Of a stretch of DNA of 64,000 bases, positions 48,971 to 60,989 are shown piece by piece. The position numbers were made by a program, and so were the translations under genes. How positions within the stretch are numbered: position 1 is the stretch's first letter; every line of letters starts with the position of its first letter. Where the stretch lies: positions 7,688,278 to 7,752,277 of the forward strand of contig NC_134030.1 in NCBI RefSeq assembly GCF_964204645.1. The letters run 5' to 3'. The notes below the pieces were generated by a model. That model did no database searches. It had not been told where the DNA came from and saw nothing but the letters and a program-made list of their open reading frames with translations. The DNA is from Tubulanus polymorphus. Its lineage: Eukaryota; Nemertea; Palaeonemertea; Tubulaniformes; Tubulanidae.

Positions 48971-49551
48971 CAAATTGATATTTATCCTTTCAGAAATTGC
49001 ATATTTATGTATGTATTTCTTAAAGAATATCTAATAACGAAGATCTAATCGCCTATGAAATGGCTGCTGTATCCGAGAAATACCTTTCATTTTTTTCTGG
49101 ACCCAGGCCATCCAAATTTCCTAGATCGGCCCTGCGTATGCTCCTCTTAGTCATAGTTATTCGGCGACATTCCTTAGAAATCGTGTACGAACGAATGAAT
49201 AAATACCGAAGCGTCGGTGTAAAAAAGAGAAACAGCGAATATTTATTCGACGATTCGATTCAGATGACGATTTTTCATGTCCGTTTTCATCGAAAAGTCG
49301 ACACTTATACAGATTTCATGTATCACCTTCGCCGAAACACAAATGATTCTATTGCATGCGCAGTTAATATGAAAAAGTTCTCTGTTCCATAAAATCATGA
49401 AATTTATAGTCAGGGTTTATACGGTGATGCCCTCGGGTATCGAAATTTCCTCATGTCTGCGAAGATGCATGAATAAGTAATCTCTATATTTTACTGGTTT
49501 TTATGCCTTATTATAGTTCGCAGTATATTTATCTGTAGGAGTCGGTCTGTA

Positions 49552-49800
49552 CAGTGGAACTTTTAGAATCGACTCCAATTTCACAACAATCGATCAGTTT
49601 GAAAAAAGCAAAAAAATACTTTCCGTCGTACATCCAGCCCTAAACAAACTCGGATATGACGATTCATCGGATATAACAAATATAGAATTTCATCCTAAGT
49701 AAGAGAATTTAATTATCTTCATACTGCATATAACAAACTATCAGTTGTAACGAACACTTTTTTCTGGTGCCGCAAAGTTCGTTGTTATGAGGTTCCACTG
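49552..49800. mobile_element. pogo/Tigger-like miniature element
   Basis: Ends CAGTGGAACTTTTAGAATCG on the left and, as reverse complement, CAGTGGAACCTCATAACAACG on the right, directly flanked by TA on both sides (49550-49551 and 49801-49802). CAGTGGAAC ends with TA duplication are known from the pogo/Tigger branch of Tc1/mariner. At 249 bases it cannot encode a transposase. Confidence 0.65.
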
Positions 49801-50127
49801 TATCTAAGAGTTCCTTTTGGGAAATTTTCATTACAGTGGGTGGTGTGTTTATTTCGTGTCTCATACATCATTATGTAAGCATTATACTGCGCTCGCCTCA
49901 TAATAAATAATAAATAACGTTTACAGCATTCTCATCCTTGCCAGGAATTCAAGCCATGTACAGAACCCAGCTCTGTCCTTTCCTGTCCTATCACGCCAAA
50001 TGTGCCTGTATACATTTTTGTTTAGTGATGCTGCATGAATAAGCGCGAATTGAAATTAATCGTTTGAATTCGCCTGGATTAGAGTTTAAATCTCCTCAGT
50101 CCTGACTAGTAGTTTCTATTCTTTTAA

Positions 50128-50415
50128 CCCTTTCAGTGCTGACTAATTAATACCCTATAGTGCTGGAGAAAATTTGAAAATTCTAAAAAATTCCACCCTA
50201 GTGTGTTGAACAATGGGAATACCACTATAGTGCGTCTACACCGCAGTGCGGTGTATCGTTAGTTACTAGTATTTCACTATGTTTGACACTTGCTGCCATT
50301 TTTCAATAGAGATAATTACAAATTACTAATTACATCAATACACCGCAGTGCGGTGTACTAGCAAAATCCATCACTGATTTATACACCGCACTGCGGTGTA
50401 GACGCACTGAAAGGG
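50128..50415. mobile_element. piggyBac-like miniature element with TTAA duplications
   Basis: Ends CCCTTTCAGTGC and GCACTGAAAGGG, each flanked by TTAA (50124-50127, 50416-50419). CCCTTT-type ends with TTAA target sites are the signature of piggyBac elements. The 27 bases at 50229-50255 are the exact reverse complement of 50382-50408. A near-palindromic TACACCGCAGTGCGGTGTA occurs three times (50237, 50339, 50382). The left side carries about 100 extra bases outside its palindrome. Confidence 0.75.
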
Positions 50416-50622
50416 TTAAGGGCTCAACTACTAAAAATAGAATACTCTCAAAATAAGAATAATCTCTAGTACAATTTCAAATATACTACTGTTCTTCATG
50501 TCTGTTTTTAGTGAAAACTACTGCAATTGGAAATAACTTGGTACTGCGGTATGTTGCCCATGTCCATTATGTTATGAGTTTAGTGTATAGCCATCTCGTA
50601 CCACCATCAGCTACAAACCCCT

Positions 50623-50658
50623 GCAGAGAGGGGAGAGGGAGAGGGAGAGAGAGAGAGC
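50623..50658. repeat. (GA)n / GGGAGA microsatellite
   Basis: Purine tract of GAGAGGGGAGAGGGAGAGGG followed by GA repeats. Confidence 0.75.
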
Positions 50659-50766
50659 TGTATGTAGTGGACTGACTCTTAGTACTGGTTTAATTAATTA
50701 CCTTCATCTACTGTGATTAAATCTCAACGATGTGTACACTCAGTCAATGGCCACTCAGGTATATCC

Positions 50767-50930
50767 CTAATAAAATGTAATTGTACGCGGCTGCCTTGCA
50801 GCCTGAGTAGGTTTCACTTGTATTCTGTCGACTGGCTGAATTGATGATATTGTCTTTGTCCTCACCGGAGTGGCAGCAAACTTAATCACACGAATCAAGT
50901 GGTCAGGACACTGATTAATGTTTATTGCAC
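50767..50930 (-). CDS. weak 3'-terminal exon candidate
   Basis: On the minus strand the frame ends TTTTATTAG and translates to a protein-like tail that includes PDHLIRVIKFAATPVRTKT and ends PRTITFY. A possible acceptor (GAGTCAG, AG at 50931-50932) with an upstream T-rich tract marks the proposed start. The longer frame to 50952 would need a GTG start. No family recognised and no upstream exon found. Confidence 0.15.
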
Positions 50931-51309
50931 CTGACTCATTTTTAGTTGACACACAAAAAAACCTTCGTTTGTAAGCAATATTGAATCGTAAACTTGGAAG
51001 CGTTGATCATTTTGGCAATAATTTAAACAAATATGGATCGATTTTAATAGTCTTCATTTCCTGAAAATTTTTTTAATTAGGAGTCATTAGAATGGCTATG
51101 AGGATCTGTGTCTGGTTCTGAAGTGAAGGTACCAAGGGTTAGTTATGCTTTCAGTTATGTCCTGTCAAGTTTATTAGTAGCCATAGAAATATGTAAAAAT
51201 ATAGGATCTAATGTGTTTTTTAAAGTAACTTCAGATTTTAATTGGATGCGTTCCATAAGTAAACTTGTATATTGACGAAACTTTGTAACTTATAGAAAAT
51301 AAATGCAAC

Positions 51310-52180
51310 GACACCATGTTCGTTTCTTCATCGCTGCCCGGAGCATTGTTAATGCTACGCGCGCATACCATCGGCGCTATAGATAAAACTGCCTATTTAC
51401 CTGAAATAGATGAGGCGGGCGAACGATGTTTTTTTGTTACGTATCGCCCGATGCGGAAATCAATGTCGCTGACGATAACGCAAGATAAATCTATAACCTG
51501 ATGCGGCTTATTCCGGTAGCATCCTCTCCGTTGTCAGCTCGAGCAGAATAAAATTCTCCTAAAGATAATAACGAACTGCTGCGCGGCGGTTCAATTGTGT
51601 AGAATACACCTTATTCATTGTAGTTTATCTGCGCCGGTGATCGCGGGCGTTCGTCATTGTTTTTTATCGCCGCGGTGATCGACGTTACGCGGCTGTCGTT
51701 TTTATTGAAGCGTTTTTTTTTTCCTCGATCGTCGAGTATATCGTTTATTTTCGCGCCGTGTACAATTTACGGCACGTCGATCTACGGCGCCGGGCGCGCG
51801 TGGTACGTGCGCCATTGGTATATACGTACCTGAGCGCCGCCAACGACGAGACGACGATGGCGGCGAACGAGCGAACGCCGGGCGCACTATTGATGAAGTC
51901 ATGAAACGCGGCACGATAAGCCCGCTGAGTCTTATCTTATACACGGTGAATTGAACAAATAAATCATTCGCGGCATCGGTTTAAGGAGATTTACCTGAAC
52001 GGTTCATTTACGTCAGCTCAAGGTAGCCGCGTCGCTAATACACATTGACGTACAATAACGATCATCTTATCTCGTCTCTAGTCGTAGTCATCCGATCGAG
52101 GGCTTTACAGCAAGTACCGTCTCATAGTAGTATCGGTATTTTCTTTCCGCGAATTCGCATGGGTGCGCACGGAGGGGTGC
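51310..52180. other. CpG-dense patch
   Basis: Long CpG-rich block (GCGCCGGGCGCGCGTGG near 51787; ATCGCCGCGGTGATCGACG near 51666). Frames of 60-80 codons occur on both strands. The plus frame 51316-51501 does begin with ATG but has no recognisable motif. Confidence 0.45.
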
Positions 52181-52486
52181 AATGGGTGTATACTTGGGTA
52201 AAAAGAGTATTGAAGCAGAAAAATATTGGTGGTTAGAATTTCCATCTTTTTACAGATTGACCGACGTAACATTTTCAACTGAACATTTGGGATCTTTACT
52301 TTGGGCCTTGCCGGATTTTGTTGCATCTGCCATTAGAATTCAATACTATTTTCGTATTCAATAAGACCTAATTTTTGTTACCAGTATACAAATCACTCAG
52401 TTCAAGTTGTCTGACTTAAGGATTGTCATCTAACTCTGTCAGAAAAATGTTTGGACACAACGATTGTTTGACCTGTGCTAAAATTT

Positions 52487-52633
52487 GGCTCGGCCTGGTC
52501 CGACGTTTTTGGTTGGGCCGGATTTGACCCGGGCAAGACAGGCACAGGCCCAGGCCCATTTGGCACCCTCGTGAATGGTTGTTCCAGGCCTAATTTGGCA
52601 CGGGCCTAAAACACTTGTGCGATCGTGGCTTAG
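52487..52633. mobile_element. GGCC-rich miniature element, copy F4
   Basis: Contains GGCTCGGCCTGGTCCGACG, shared exactly and for 26 bases in all with the 61.9 kb copy, then GGCCCATTTGGCACC, and ends TGCGATCGTGGCTTAGG, the family's right end. The left end is missing. Confidence 0.55.
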
Positions 52634-52719
52634 GATGTCAGATCATGATCGGTTTATTAATAACACAGGATCTTAACATCAATTTTCAGTAGGAAGAGAC
52701 CGTAACGTGTGGAGAATTT

Positions 52720-53580
52720 TTTCTGGCATGGGGTAATTTCGTCGTGATGTACGGTTACCGGAGGTCTGCCGATTACTTAGGGCGGTATTTTCTATTAATT
52801 ACGCCGGGGTCGATGATCGCCGCTCTCACCGGATATTACCCAGGATGCACCTTTGCCCATCGGCCACGTACCTTCCGTTGAGGGCGTTCATTACGTCGCG
52901 AAAACTTTACCACTCGACGACGTCGACCGTCAGTCGTCGTGTGTCAACAAACTTACGACGCTACCTTGTTTGTCGGCGGCTCTTCGCGCGGCGCCGCGAA
53001 CAATAACGAACCGACGGAGGTACGATACCTTCGGGAATCGCGACGCGCGACGTTCATAAGTAAAATGTGTGTGCACGCATCGCCGAGTCAATATTCATCA
53101 TAAGACGTATAAGAGATGACAGTCATCGTGAACGTAAATTTCGACGTTTTCGCCCCGAAGACACGCGTTGTTTGACGCACGAAATCGGTTAAAAAAAAGT
53201 CATTTCGCGTTTTCGGAATTCGCGTCGCGAGGCGCCGAAGTTTCCTTTTTCGTATGGGTCGTATACGCGTGTATTGCGCCGACGAACGACCCGGCGGTGA
53301 AAATTTCGGTCCTAGTCGTTACCCATGAAAATATGTACCTAATGACGGTTTCGCCTGACTCATCATTATCATCAGCGTGATCATCGTCATAAGAAATCCG
53401 GGGAGTGTTTTGATCGGGACAAAAGGTACACTCATAACTGTACCTGATGTACGAGTCTTCGTGTACTGATGCGTCCCTCGACGCGGGGTTGATACGGTTA
53501 TAAAGACGAAACATTTATCTGGACAGTCGCCGACTCGGCCATTAAACCTACGTATATGCGTTTATCGGCCGTCTTGCAAA
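52720..53580. other. CpG-dense patch
   Basis: Long CpG-rich block (GGCGGCTCTTCGCGCGGCGC near 52975). A 104-codon minus frame and several plus frames overlap; none is recognisable. Confidence 0.4.
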
Positions 53581-54879
53581 AAGCTCTTATCAAATTTGTT
53601 GATGCAATTTTATGGCGCGGCATCATTGTTATAAATATATCATTAACTAAGCAAGGACACCAGTGTATTTGCTATCGGCCTTCACCTATACTCTTCTTTG
53701 TTTGAGAATCGTTTCGTGTCAATTTTCTGATGGAGTTTTATGTACCCATATGATCCCGATGAAGACCTCATTATTTTGGCAATGGTCAGTGCTTATCCAT
53801 CTTTTTACTTGCTGAATGTGGGCACAAACTAACGCCCTAGTGGCGCCTAATCATTGATATTTAATCATTTTTCTTGTTGTCATCATTTTCTAAAATACTA
53901 TCGGGAAAATCACAATCCATACCATCAACAAGGGATAGGTCTACGTTCTATGAAAAAATTGTACCCCCTCATATACTGGGAAAAATGTGCATAAAGCCAA
54001 TCTATGGTGAATACTATGCAGTGAAGTTAGTTTGAGTTAAGTCACTTCAGGTGTGGTTGGTTAAGAAAATAGACGTACCTAGCATGGATCATGTAACTAT
54101 TGTCACAGGTGTAGCTGCATCATGGTTGTAGTTCACGTTCGAAAGGTGAAAACATTCCAAAACGAAGAAAAAAATACTCGACTAAGCATCCTCTTGACTG
54201 AAATGACACAAGAGAGTTGGAATGTTTTTACTACAGTTTGAATTACCTTCGAAAGAATGCGAATTAGGGTCCAAAAACAATAACGGCAGTTGCTAGGCTG
54301 GAAGTGGCCGTCTCTGCTGATGGTTGTATTCGGTTTATCACTGTTACAGCCAATTTGAAGGTGTAATTTTGCTGTGGTATGCGAGACTGATTGTCTGAAA
54401 TTGGCTGTTACACCTTCGCTAATGGCTCGACAATGACCGGCATTTCTTTTCAAATCAATCTAGTGGCGTTTATTTGAAAACATTAACGCTGGACAGCTCT
54501 TATAATCAAACTGGAAGTCTGGCGGGTGCTTAAACGACAATATCGCTGAAACTGTTTGCTGGTATGCTAAATCTGTCGAGTTTCCAAATTCTATTATTGG
54601 GATCCCTGTGAAAAATGTTATCGATTTCACTTGTATGATGACTTTATTGGGTTCCTTTCATTGTTTTTTTTTTCTCACTTGATACAGAACTATGTTGGTT
54701 ATTTGAGTAGGCCTATATGTTGAAAAAGACAGAAATCCTTGCTCTGAATTTAGTTTTTGTTGGCTTTTCTCATTAGCATCTTCAAATATTGAGACTGTTG
54801 TTGGACTATTTGGAACAGAAAACAATTAAGCCCACTATGCTAAAAAACATCAAAATTTTTTGAAAAACTTCTACGTTCA
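53581..54879. other. AT-rich stretch, nothing recognised
   Basis: The 106-codon minus frame at 54133-54453 has no recognisable motif. No repeats matched. Confidence 0.4.
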
Positions 54880-55160
54880 GACTTATCTAAGCGTCTAGGT
54901 GATACCGGAATGACGAGCGTGCACCTATCTCCCAATCGCTATTTAAGAATTCGACGCACACGACGTTGATCATGACTTTGAGTCAAACTGCCGACGATAC
55001 GAGATCATTAGGTGTATCGGAGACAATAGCGCAATCGAATTAAACTGATAAAACTTCAGCGTTCCGATGGAAATTTCATTTGTTTCAATGAAAATCACCG
55101 TGTTTGATCCGCACCGTGCGAGAGGGTGACTCACCGCCGATAAGGTCGTATAATTATATG
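54880..55160. other. CpG-containing patch
   Basis: Small block of moderate CpG density. No gene supported. Confidence 0.25.
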
Positions 55161-55671
55161 ATTGAAATGTAAGCATTTTTGTTTAGTCATTATCCTCGAT
55201 AGCGGTAAATGATGCAACAACATAGCGTGGATAACGTGTAGTTTGTTCTAGGTCGGCCTGTGTAGGATGGACAAATAATTTTCCGAATCCGTTCCAGCCG
55301 AATTCATAATTTCCAATTTTTCCCCAAAAAAATATTTTCATTAAGTTAGCTATTGTATGGTTGAAATGCCAGGAAAATGAGCATCTATGAGCATTTAGTT
55401 TTGAAAAATTGTCACCTCCGACCTTAAGAAAAAGGTTCCACTAATCCTCTGGTCGACCCAAATTGCTTCCACCAGCCCTGTTGTTAAATTCAATAAGAAA
55501 TCACTTTATCAATGTGTTTGCTAACAAAAATGCGATGTATTTTCAATATACCAATCCTACAAACCCAATTGATGCCTAGTTCTACTTCCATTAGATAGCA
55601 AGTAATGGTTTTGCTTCACACTAGTTGCAATGGATGTTCAATATATCTATCCAAATAGAAGCCAATGATAC

Positions 55672-55766
55672 CTGCGATCACACGAGCCAAATTAGGCAAA
55701 GTTTGACTCTGGCCTGATCCGTGCCGATTTGCTCGGGCCAAATTGTCTCTGTGATCAAGGCTTATG
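55672..55766. mobile_element. GGCC-rich miniature element, copy F5
   Basis: From CTGCGATCACACGAGCC to GTGATCAAGGCTTATG, with the family words TTTGACTCTGGCCTGATCC and CGGGCCAAATTGTCTC. A compact 95-base copy, in the same orientation as piece 2 of F3. Confidence 0.55.
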
Positions 55767-55782
55767 TATTGATAGAGAGTTG

Positions 55783-56017
55783 TCAACATGTATTTTGACC
55801 TCTATCATTAGAAGGAGGTGGTAACTCGTTACTGGATCTGAGAGCGTTGGTTTCCTTTGAACTCGTATCGATAGGGTCAGCCACTAACCGGCTTCCTGTA
55901 TCAGGCTGTAGCGTATCCTGTGAGCCTTGATAAGCCAGAGGATGCTGGTCATAGAGATAAGCAAGGTATGGGATGATATACCTCCATCCCAAACTCATAA
56001 TTTCAAGGAGGCGGGTG
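55783..56017 (-). CDS. weak 3'-terminal exon candidate
   Basis: Minus-strand frame ending CAAAATACATGTTGA. It reads in protein-like fashion through GWRYIIPYLAYLYDQHPLAY and DPIDTSSKETNALRSS to PPPSNDRGQNTC. An ATG lies at 55996-55998, and the frame continues upstream past possible CAG acceptors to a TAA at about 56049. No domain recognised; a short aromatic stretch is followed by a polar Ser/Pro-rich tail. It abuts the F5 repeat, which weakens the case. Confidence 0.18.
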
Positions 56018-56439
56018 TGTTCTGTGCTTGAATTTGAAATTCCAACATGTTACATCACGAGGACCCCATTACTTTTAATCAAATGTTATCACACTCGATG
56101 AAATAACATCCGTATTGTAATTAGTTAATTGTTGTTAAGTGCACAGAAAATATGCATATAGAAGTGTGTATTCATAAATACAAATATAGGTGGGCATAAC
56201 TGTGGTGGACTTTCTATAAAAAAGAAATTTGTCATAGGGACGGACCCAATAAGTGGCTCTGCTGCCTCAGAGAACGGGGGGAGTCTGTGGGGCCTCCCCT
56301 TTAGGATTTTGAAATTTTGATACTTTCAGATGGTTTCTCTTATACTTATCTTTGCTTCTACGAATGACACTTTATGTACCGGTATCGATCCAAATCTAGA
56401 ACCACCCCTCAGATATACGGGGAGTACCCGGCTTGATAC
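56018..56439. other. AT-rich stretch with G-rich tract
   Basis: GAACGGGGGGAGTCTGTGGG near 56272 has the style of a transposon-derived repeat, but no second copy was found in the window. Confidence 0.25.
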
Positions 56440-56960
56440 CTTCATCAATTCTCCTGAAGTTTCTAGACGCCGTTACGCGAGTTGCCGTTTGCGTGAAAAC
56501 TAATGACGATTTTCCGACGTCTAATTACGCGGTCGGGTTTTGTTGTTATTGGTCGCAGTCGCGTTATTACGTAGCGACACGATCAGACATTGAACGTGTC
56601 AAAATGTTTGCCGATGAAATAAGTCATCATCTTCGAACGGATGAAAATTACGATCGCGAGAATGTACATAATAACTCGATTCGGTCTGCTCTGCGTAATC
56701 CCGTATTCTGTTACGCGCATATTTTGCCGGCGATTTCGTCGACGCGGCGGCCATTAGCGTTACGTTAATTCGCGCGAACGCCTATTGTCTGTCGGCGGTC
56801 GTCTTCCTGCGAGCTGACAATCGCGCGCACACGGTCCCATATCCGCTCGGCTGATTGAGGAAGTGTAGCCGATCAAAATTCTTCAGTAATTCGTGCCTAA
56901 ATTCCACCGTGCGTAAGCTGCGCATCATTAGATGATTTTATTCCGAGCGGCATTTCGTAG
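56440..56960. other. CpG-dense patch
   Basis: CpG-rich block. A 111-codon plus frame starts at an ATT-type codon (56433) and has no recognisable motif. Not called. Confidence 0.4.
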
Positions 56961-57229
56961 CAATTTGTATAATTGTGCGACGAAAGGTGCCGTCTGACTT
57001 CAACTGAAAAAACTTCTTAACTGCTTGGAGGATTGAAGGAGAAAGTTTGTTAAAAGTCTTGTTTTGATCATCTTATAAAATACAGTCATGAGGTTTTAGA
57101 TCTTTGGGGAGTTATGAATTGTTAGAGTATTTGTCAGGTTAGACTACAATATGCACAGTGTTGTAGTTTGTCATGCTTCTGTTTGCTCTAAAATAAGCTG
57201 GGTTCACTGAACTACATTAGTTACAACAG

Positions 57230-57360
57230 TCAAAATTTAGTCCGTTCTAAATCGTAACACTCTAGTGAAAAGTCTGTTCTAAATTGGTCTGTGCTGTTTT
57301 AGAATGGTGCAATATAGGCCAACCAAAAGAGCTGATGCAGGTCCATTCTAAATTTTAGGA
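57230..57360. repeat. short internally repetitive segment
   Basis: The word GTTCTAAAT or a variant occurs at least three times with its complement ATTTAGAA-like words nearby. Possibly an old miniature element. Ends not found. Confidence 0.25.
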
Positions 57361-58129
57361 AGGACCTCTGAGTAGAAAAGTCAAATACAGTGTTGTGTCT
57401 AGCTGGGCCAGTGATAGCAGCTGACTACAGTTGCCTGCGGCAAGTTAAGGGTTAATAGATTTATGAAAGTGCAGCATCGTGACTATAGTTATGAATATCT
57501 TTGTATAACTTGATGGATGGTCTGCATATTCAGACTTTTTGACAATGTTTCTGCTAGTTTTTCTGCTAGTTTCTCCCTTTTTCAGAGGTCTACCTTGGAA
57601 TTTTAATCATTTCTTCACATTTAACATTGAATGTATATTACAGCGACATTTCTGAACCTTAAATGCCTACTGGAAACTGCTGTTTCCCATTTTAACGGGA
57701 GAGCTATTGAATTTTACTCCTCGGCAAGTTCATTTATCATTTGACTTGACACATACTCTATTAACAAATCTTCTCCATCTAATGATGATCCCGATATTAA
57801 TGACTTTATAGTAGTAATGCGCTTGCTATGTATGCACTGAGACAGTCGCTGGCGCTCAGGTATCAATCTGCAGCAAGGGTCCTGCACCAAGCATTAGAAC
57901 ACCAATTTCTATTTCATTTTCATCTGAGACATACTACAAGATTTAGCTGATAATAAACAAACAAATGAACTGAAACACCACTGGACATCTTCATGAATTG
58001 ATTGATTTAGATGGTGAATGTAGTTTGAATGGTACAAGATGCTGCAATGGTACGTGCGCAAGTGCCTGTACCAGAATCTTACTAAAATGATTGTATCGAT
58101 GTTGATCCATGACATCAGCAATTTTCTTT
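57361..58129. other. AT-rich stretch, nothing recognised
   Basis: No supported feature. Confidence 0.4.
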
Positions 58130-58460
58130 TTACCTGAAGATATACCAGAATTGAAAGCTTTCTTCGCGCTGTGCATAATATAAGAATTTATTTTGAGAAT
58201 TCCAAAAACTTTTTCGGGAGCGGGAGTCCAGGATTTTCAAAGAGGGACTGTTCTGGTCATCCCCTAGAAATATTTGAAAAATTTGTTTTTCACGCATTCT
58301 GAGCATTTTAAGGGAGCACTGCTTGATCTCACATCTCATATTAGTCAGAATGTACTGTGTGCTTTGAAATTTAGCATTGAAAAACTGGAAGTACATCATA
58401 CAAAGGAAATTTTCCAATGGGGGTGCCCTTGCACCCTAAGCACCCCCTAGATCCGTGCTG
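58130..58460 (-). repeat. probable fragment of a high-copy dispersed repeat
   Basis: Read on the minus strand it contains GGTGCAAGGGCACCCCCATT, then AAATTTCCTTTGTATGATG, TTAAAATGCTCAGAATGCG and GGGGATGACC. This word order is familiar from abundant repeats in marine invertebrate genomes. The 95-codon minus frame is therefore more likely repeat-derived than a host gene. There is no second copy in the window to confirm it. Confidence 0.3.
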
Positions 58461-58559
58461 TTTTTGAATTGAACAGTCCTTGAAATATCGATGCTGGGAT
58501 TAAATTGATAATACTGTGTTTAGTTTTGTTCATACAAGCCGAGATGTGACGTTCTGATG

Positions 58560-59110
58560 TTTGTATGATTTGTGTCGTTTGGCTCTCTCCCTCGTCGTCC
58601 GAGTTGAGCGCCAGCGAGCGACATTGTTAGTTTTAGCTATCTCATATTCTGCAGGTCGATATCTCGCCCGGGTAGCGTATTACCTTTGCATGACGGCTGT
58701 ATGATTTAAACCGGCGAATAACGGTCATAAACTGCGCTACACAATCCTTCCTATTGATCCGGCGAACAGATAAAACGTCCCCGAAGAAATTAACTCGTTC
58801 CCCGAAGCAGGTATTTTAAATGTTTGTGTTTTTAGCGCGACCGGTCCCGGCGCGGCGCGCTCCGTCGTCTTCGCGCCGTACGTGAAACGGCGCAGATAAG
58901 CGCGCGCTTGTTATTTCGGGCCGGCGACGAACGAAAGTCATCTTCTTCGCCGCGGAAAAATGGCAATTACTTTGCGGCGTAGATCGGTGGGCGGATAACG
59001 ATCGCATCGACGTCGGGCTGGTTTATAGGGACTCGACGTCGAATTGCTGCCAATTACGTCTGCCCGATCTCGCGAGGCCGGCTAAGGCGCCCTCTGGGGG
59101 CTGGTACTTG
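58560..59110. other. CpG-dense patch
   Basis: Very CpG-rich, including GGTCCCGGCGCGGCGCGC near 58843. No recognised gene. Confidence 0.45.
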
Positions 59111-59684
59111 ACTACCTATTAACGTGAAGTCGACTAGAAATTGCTAGTTTTATATTGTATTTACAGTATTCACCGCGGAATTTGACCAATTACATTGCAT
59201 TTATATTAGTCGATTGAATCGCGCGGCACATTTATCGATTGGCTCCTGCAGTAAATTGATTTCGATGAAGAAGTCTTGCTTCGTGTACTTTTTCATAGAA
59301 TGTTTAGTTTTTAATCGTGATTTAGAAATTCTGACCCGAAAGTCCTCTCATTTCATGTTTTTTTTTTGTTCGGATATGGAAATTCTGGCCGGCGAGTTTG
59401 AAAAAAAGCTGTGTCATTTTATGCTCTTTTTTGTCTTGATTTGGAAATTCTAGCCTGAATTTGGACAGAATTCGTGTAACTTTTTCTCTAGAGGCAGTCG
59501 AACCATTCTGCCATCTGTTTTAACAATATAAGGACGACCAAAATAAAAAATAAAAAATCAATTACAAACTCAAGGCCAGGCGTTGAATCACCTTGCCAGC
59601 CATTGTAGATGATGTCTGTTTTTGAGTTCATCGCAAAAAAACGTTCACGATGCATATGTTGAGCTTCTCAGCTTTCCAACACTG

Positions 59685-59688
<4 letters not shown>
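59111..59688. other. AT-rich stretch with internal near-repeat
   Basis: The segment at about 59320-59450 repeats GAAATTCT with CATTTTATG/CATTTCATG spacing. No gene supported. Confidence 0.3.

Positions 59689-59752
<64 letters not shown>
59689..59752. repeat. (TA)32 microsatellite
   Basis: 64 bases of uninterrupted TA. Short open frames reading Tyr-Ile on both strands are artefacts of it. Confidence 0.95.
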
Positions 59753-59757
<5 letters not shown>

Positions 59758-59819
59758 TTCAGGTAACGAAAATAATTGAATTCAGAAGCTCCTCTGATGA
59801 AAAAAAAAACTGATGTCGC

Positions 59820-60330
59820 TACAATTTTCATCGAAAATTTCCGTGTAAGGACCGTGTTACAATCGGAAAACTTTTGTGGCGAAAAACGTGTAAACGCGCG
59901 ATATCATATTGCGTCTTGCTCGTCGACGATTGGCCCGCGGTCATAAACGTCGTCGTCGTTCGCCCGACTTTCGCTGAGGTACGAAACGAAACGTGCTTCT
60001 CATTTCCTGTTGCCGATGTCTTTAACTGAAGGTGTCGACGAACGTCGGACGGATATTGATTTATTTTTCGATCTTCGACGAATTTCTCGCCCGTCATCTC
60101 TCTCTTGAAGAAGATCAGACGGACGCGCGCGCCCGGAAAGTTTGGATCGAGGCGATTTTCGGCGCGCGATATTCTCACCGAAGTAAACATTAATAAACCA
60201 AACACGTCGCGAAACATCAACGTTCCGTTCTTTTGATTATCTGTTACCGTTTTCGTCGCGTGTAAAAACGCTTTCGTTCGAAGTGAAACAATTTCGTGTT
60301 CTGCCAGTCGGCGTGTTTAACAACTACACT
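59820..60330. other. CpG-dense patch
   Basis: CpG-rich (GACGGACGCGCGCGCCCGG near 60117). A 130-codon minus frame (59828-60220) carries no recognisable motif and starts in ATG ATG; treated as chance in a stop-poor block. Confidence 0.4.
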
Positions 60331-60517
60331 TCAATGAAGTTACGGGGAGAGATGAACAATCAGTTGGAAATATCGCAGAACAAAGATTTGCCAGTAATAT
60401 GTAGCCGTTACACGATTTTCACAATTCACTTTCTCTTTCGTTTTTTAGACTAATAACGCAGTACAGACTTTTTCCAGAAAAAAATATGCTCACCTGACCA
60501 GTATTGCTTCACTATTT

Positions 60518-60753
60518 CAGGGTGGCTACTTACCTGGAAATCGGGGAATAGTCGGGGAATTTTGTAAAAAACCTTAAAGTCGAGGAAAGATCCTGAGTAG
60601 GCTAGATCGCAAAAATCATAAAGTTTCCGTCTATATCTTACCTACGAGCAATATTGCTTGTAGTTCTTACATGATTTGATTCCTAGCAGATCAAGGCAGG
60701 GAAACAATGTGCATGTTAGGGAAAAAGCAAGTCAAATAAAAGTGGCCACCCTG
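60518..60753. mobile_element. CAGGGTGGCCAC-ended element, copy G3
   Basis: The complete copy: left CAGGGTGGCTAC at 60518-60529, right GTGGCCACCCTG at 60742-60753. The interior has GGGGAATAGTCGGGGAATTT and GCAGGGAAACAATGTGCATG, matching the 24.0 kb copy (GGGAAAACAACGTGCATG). CAGGG ends suggest an hAT-like element, but the flanks show no clear 8-bp duplication. Confidence 0.6.
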
Positions 60754-60989
60754 TTGAAGTGCGGATGTTTTCAAGAAAAGAAAATGGTTTCACCCCTGAC
60801 CAGTATCTTAACTGTTTGTAAGTAATACCACCCTTTTTCGGTTGCCTACTCTATCCTTGAACCGTCCCCGGACCTGAAAATGAGACATTTAGAAGTGTAG
60901 CTTTAAAAAAAAAATGGTGGACTCGACTGTAATTCTTATTCCGCAATAAACAATTGCTATCACTGTCGCTCATCGGTTTTTACAACAGT

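Noticed and set aside
59622-59831. Tyr-Ile repeat frames on both strands
   Set aside because: Pure translation of the (TA)32 microsatellite.
59828-60220. 130-codon minus-strand frame
   Set aside because: Begins with ATG, but composition follows the CpG-rich block and no motif is visible. No splice sites or neighbours support it.
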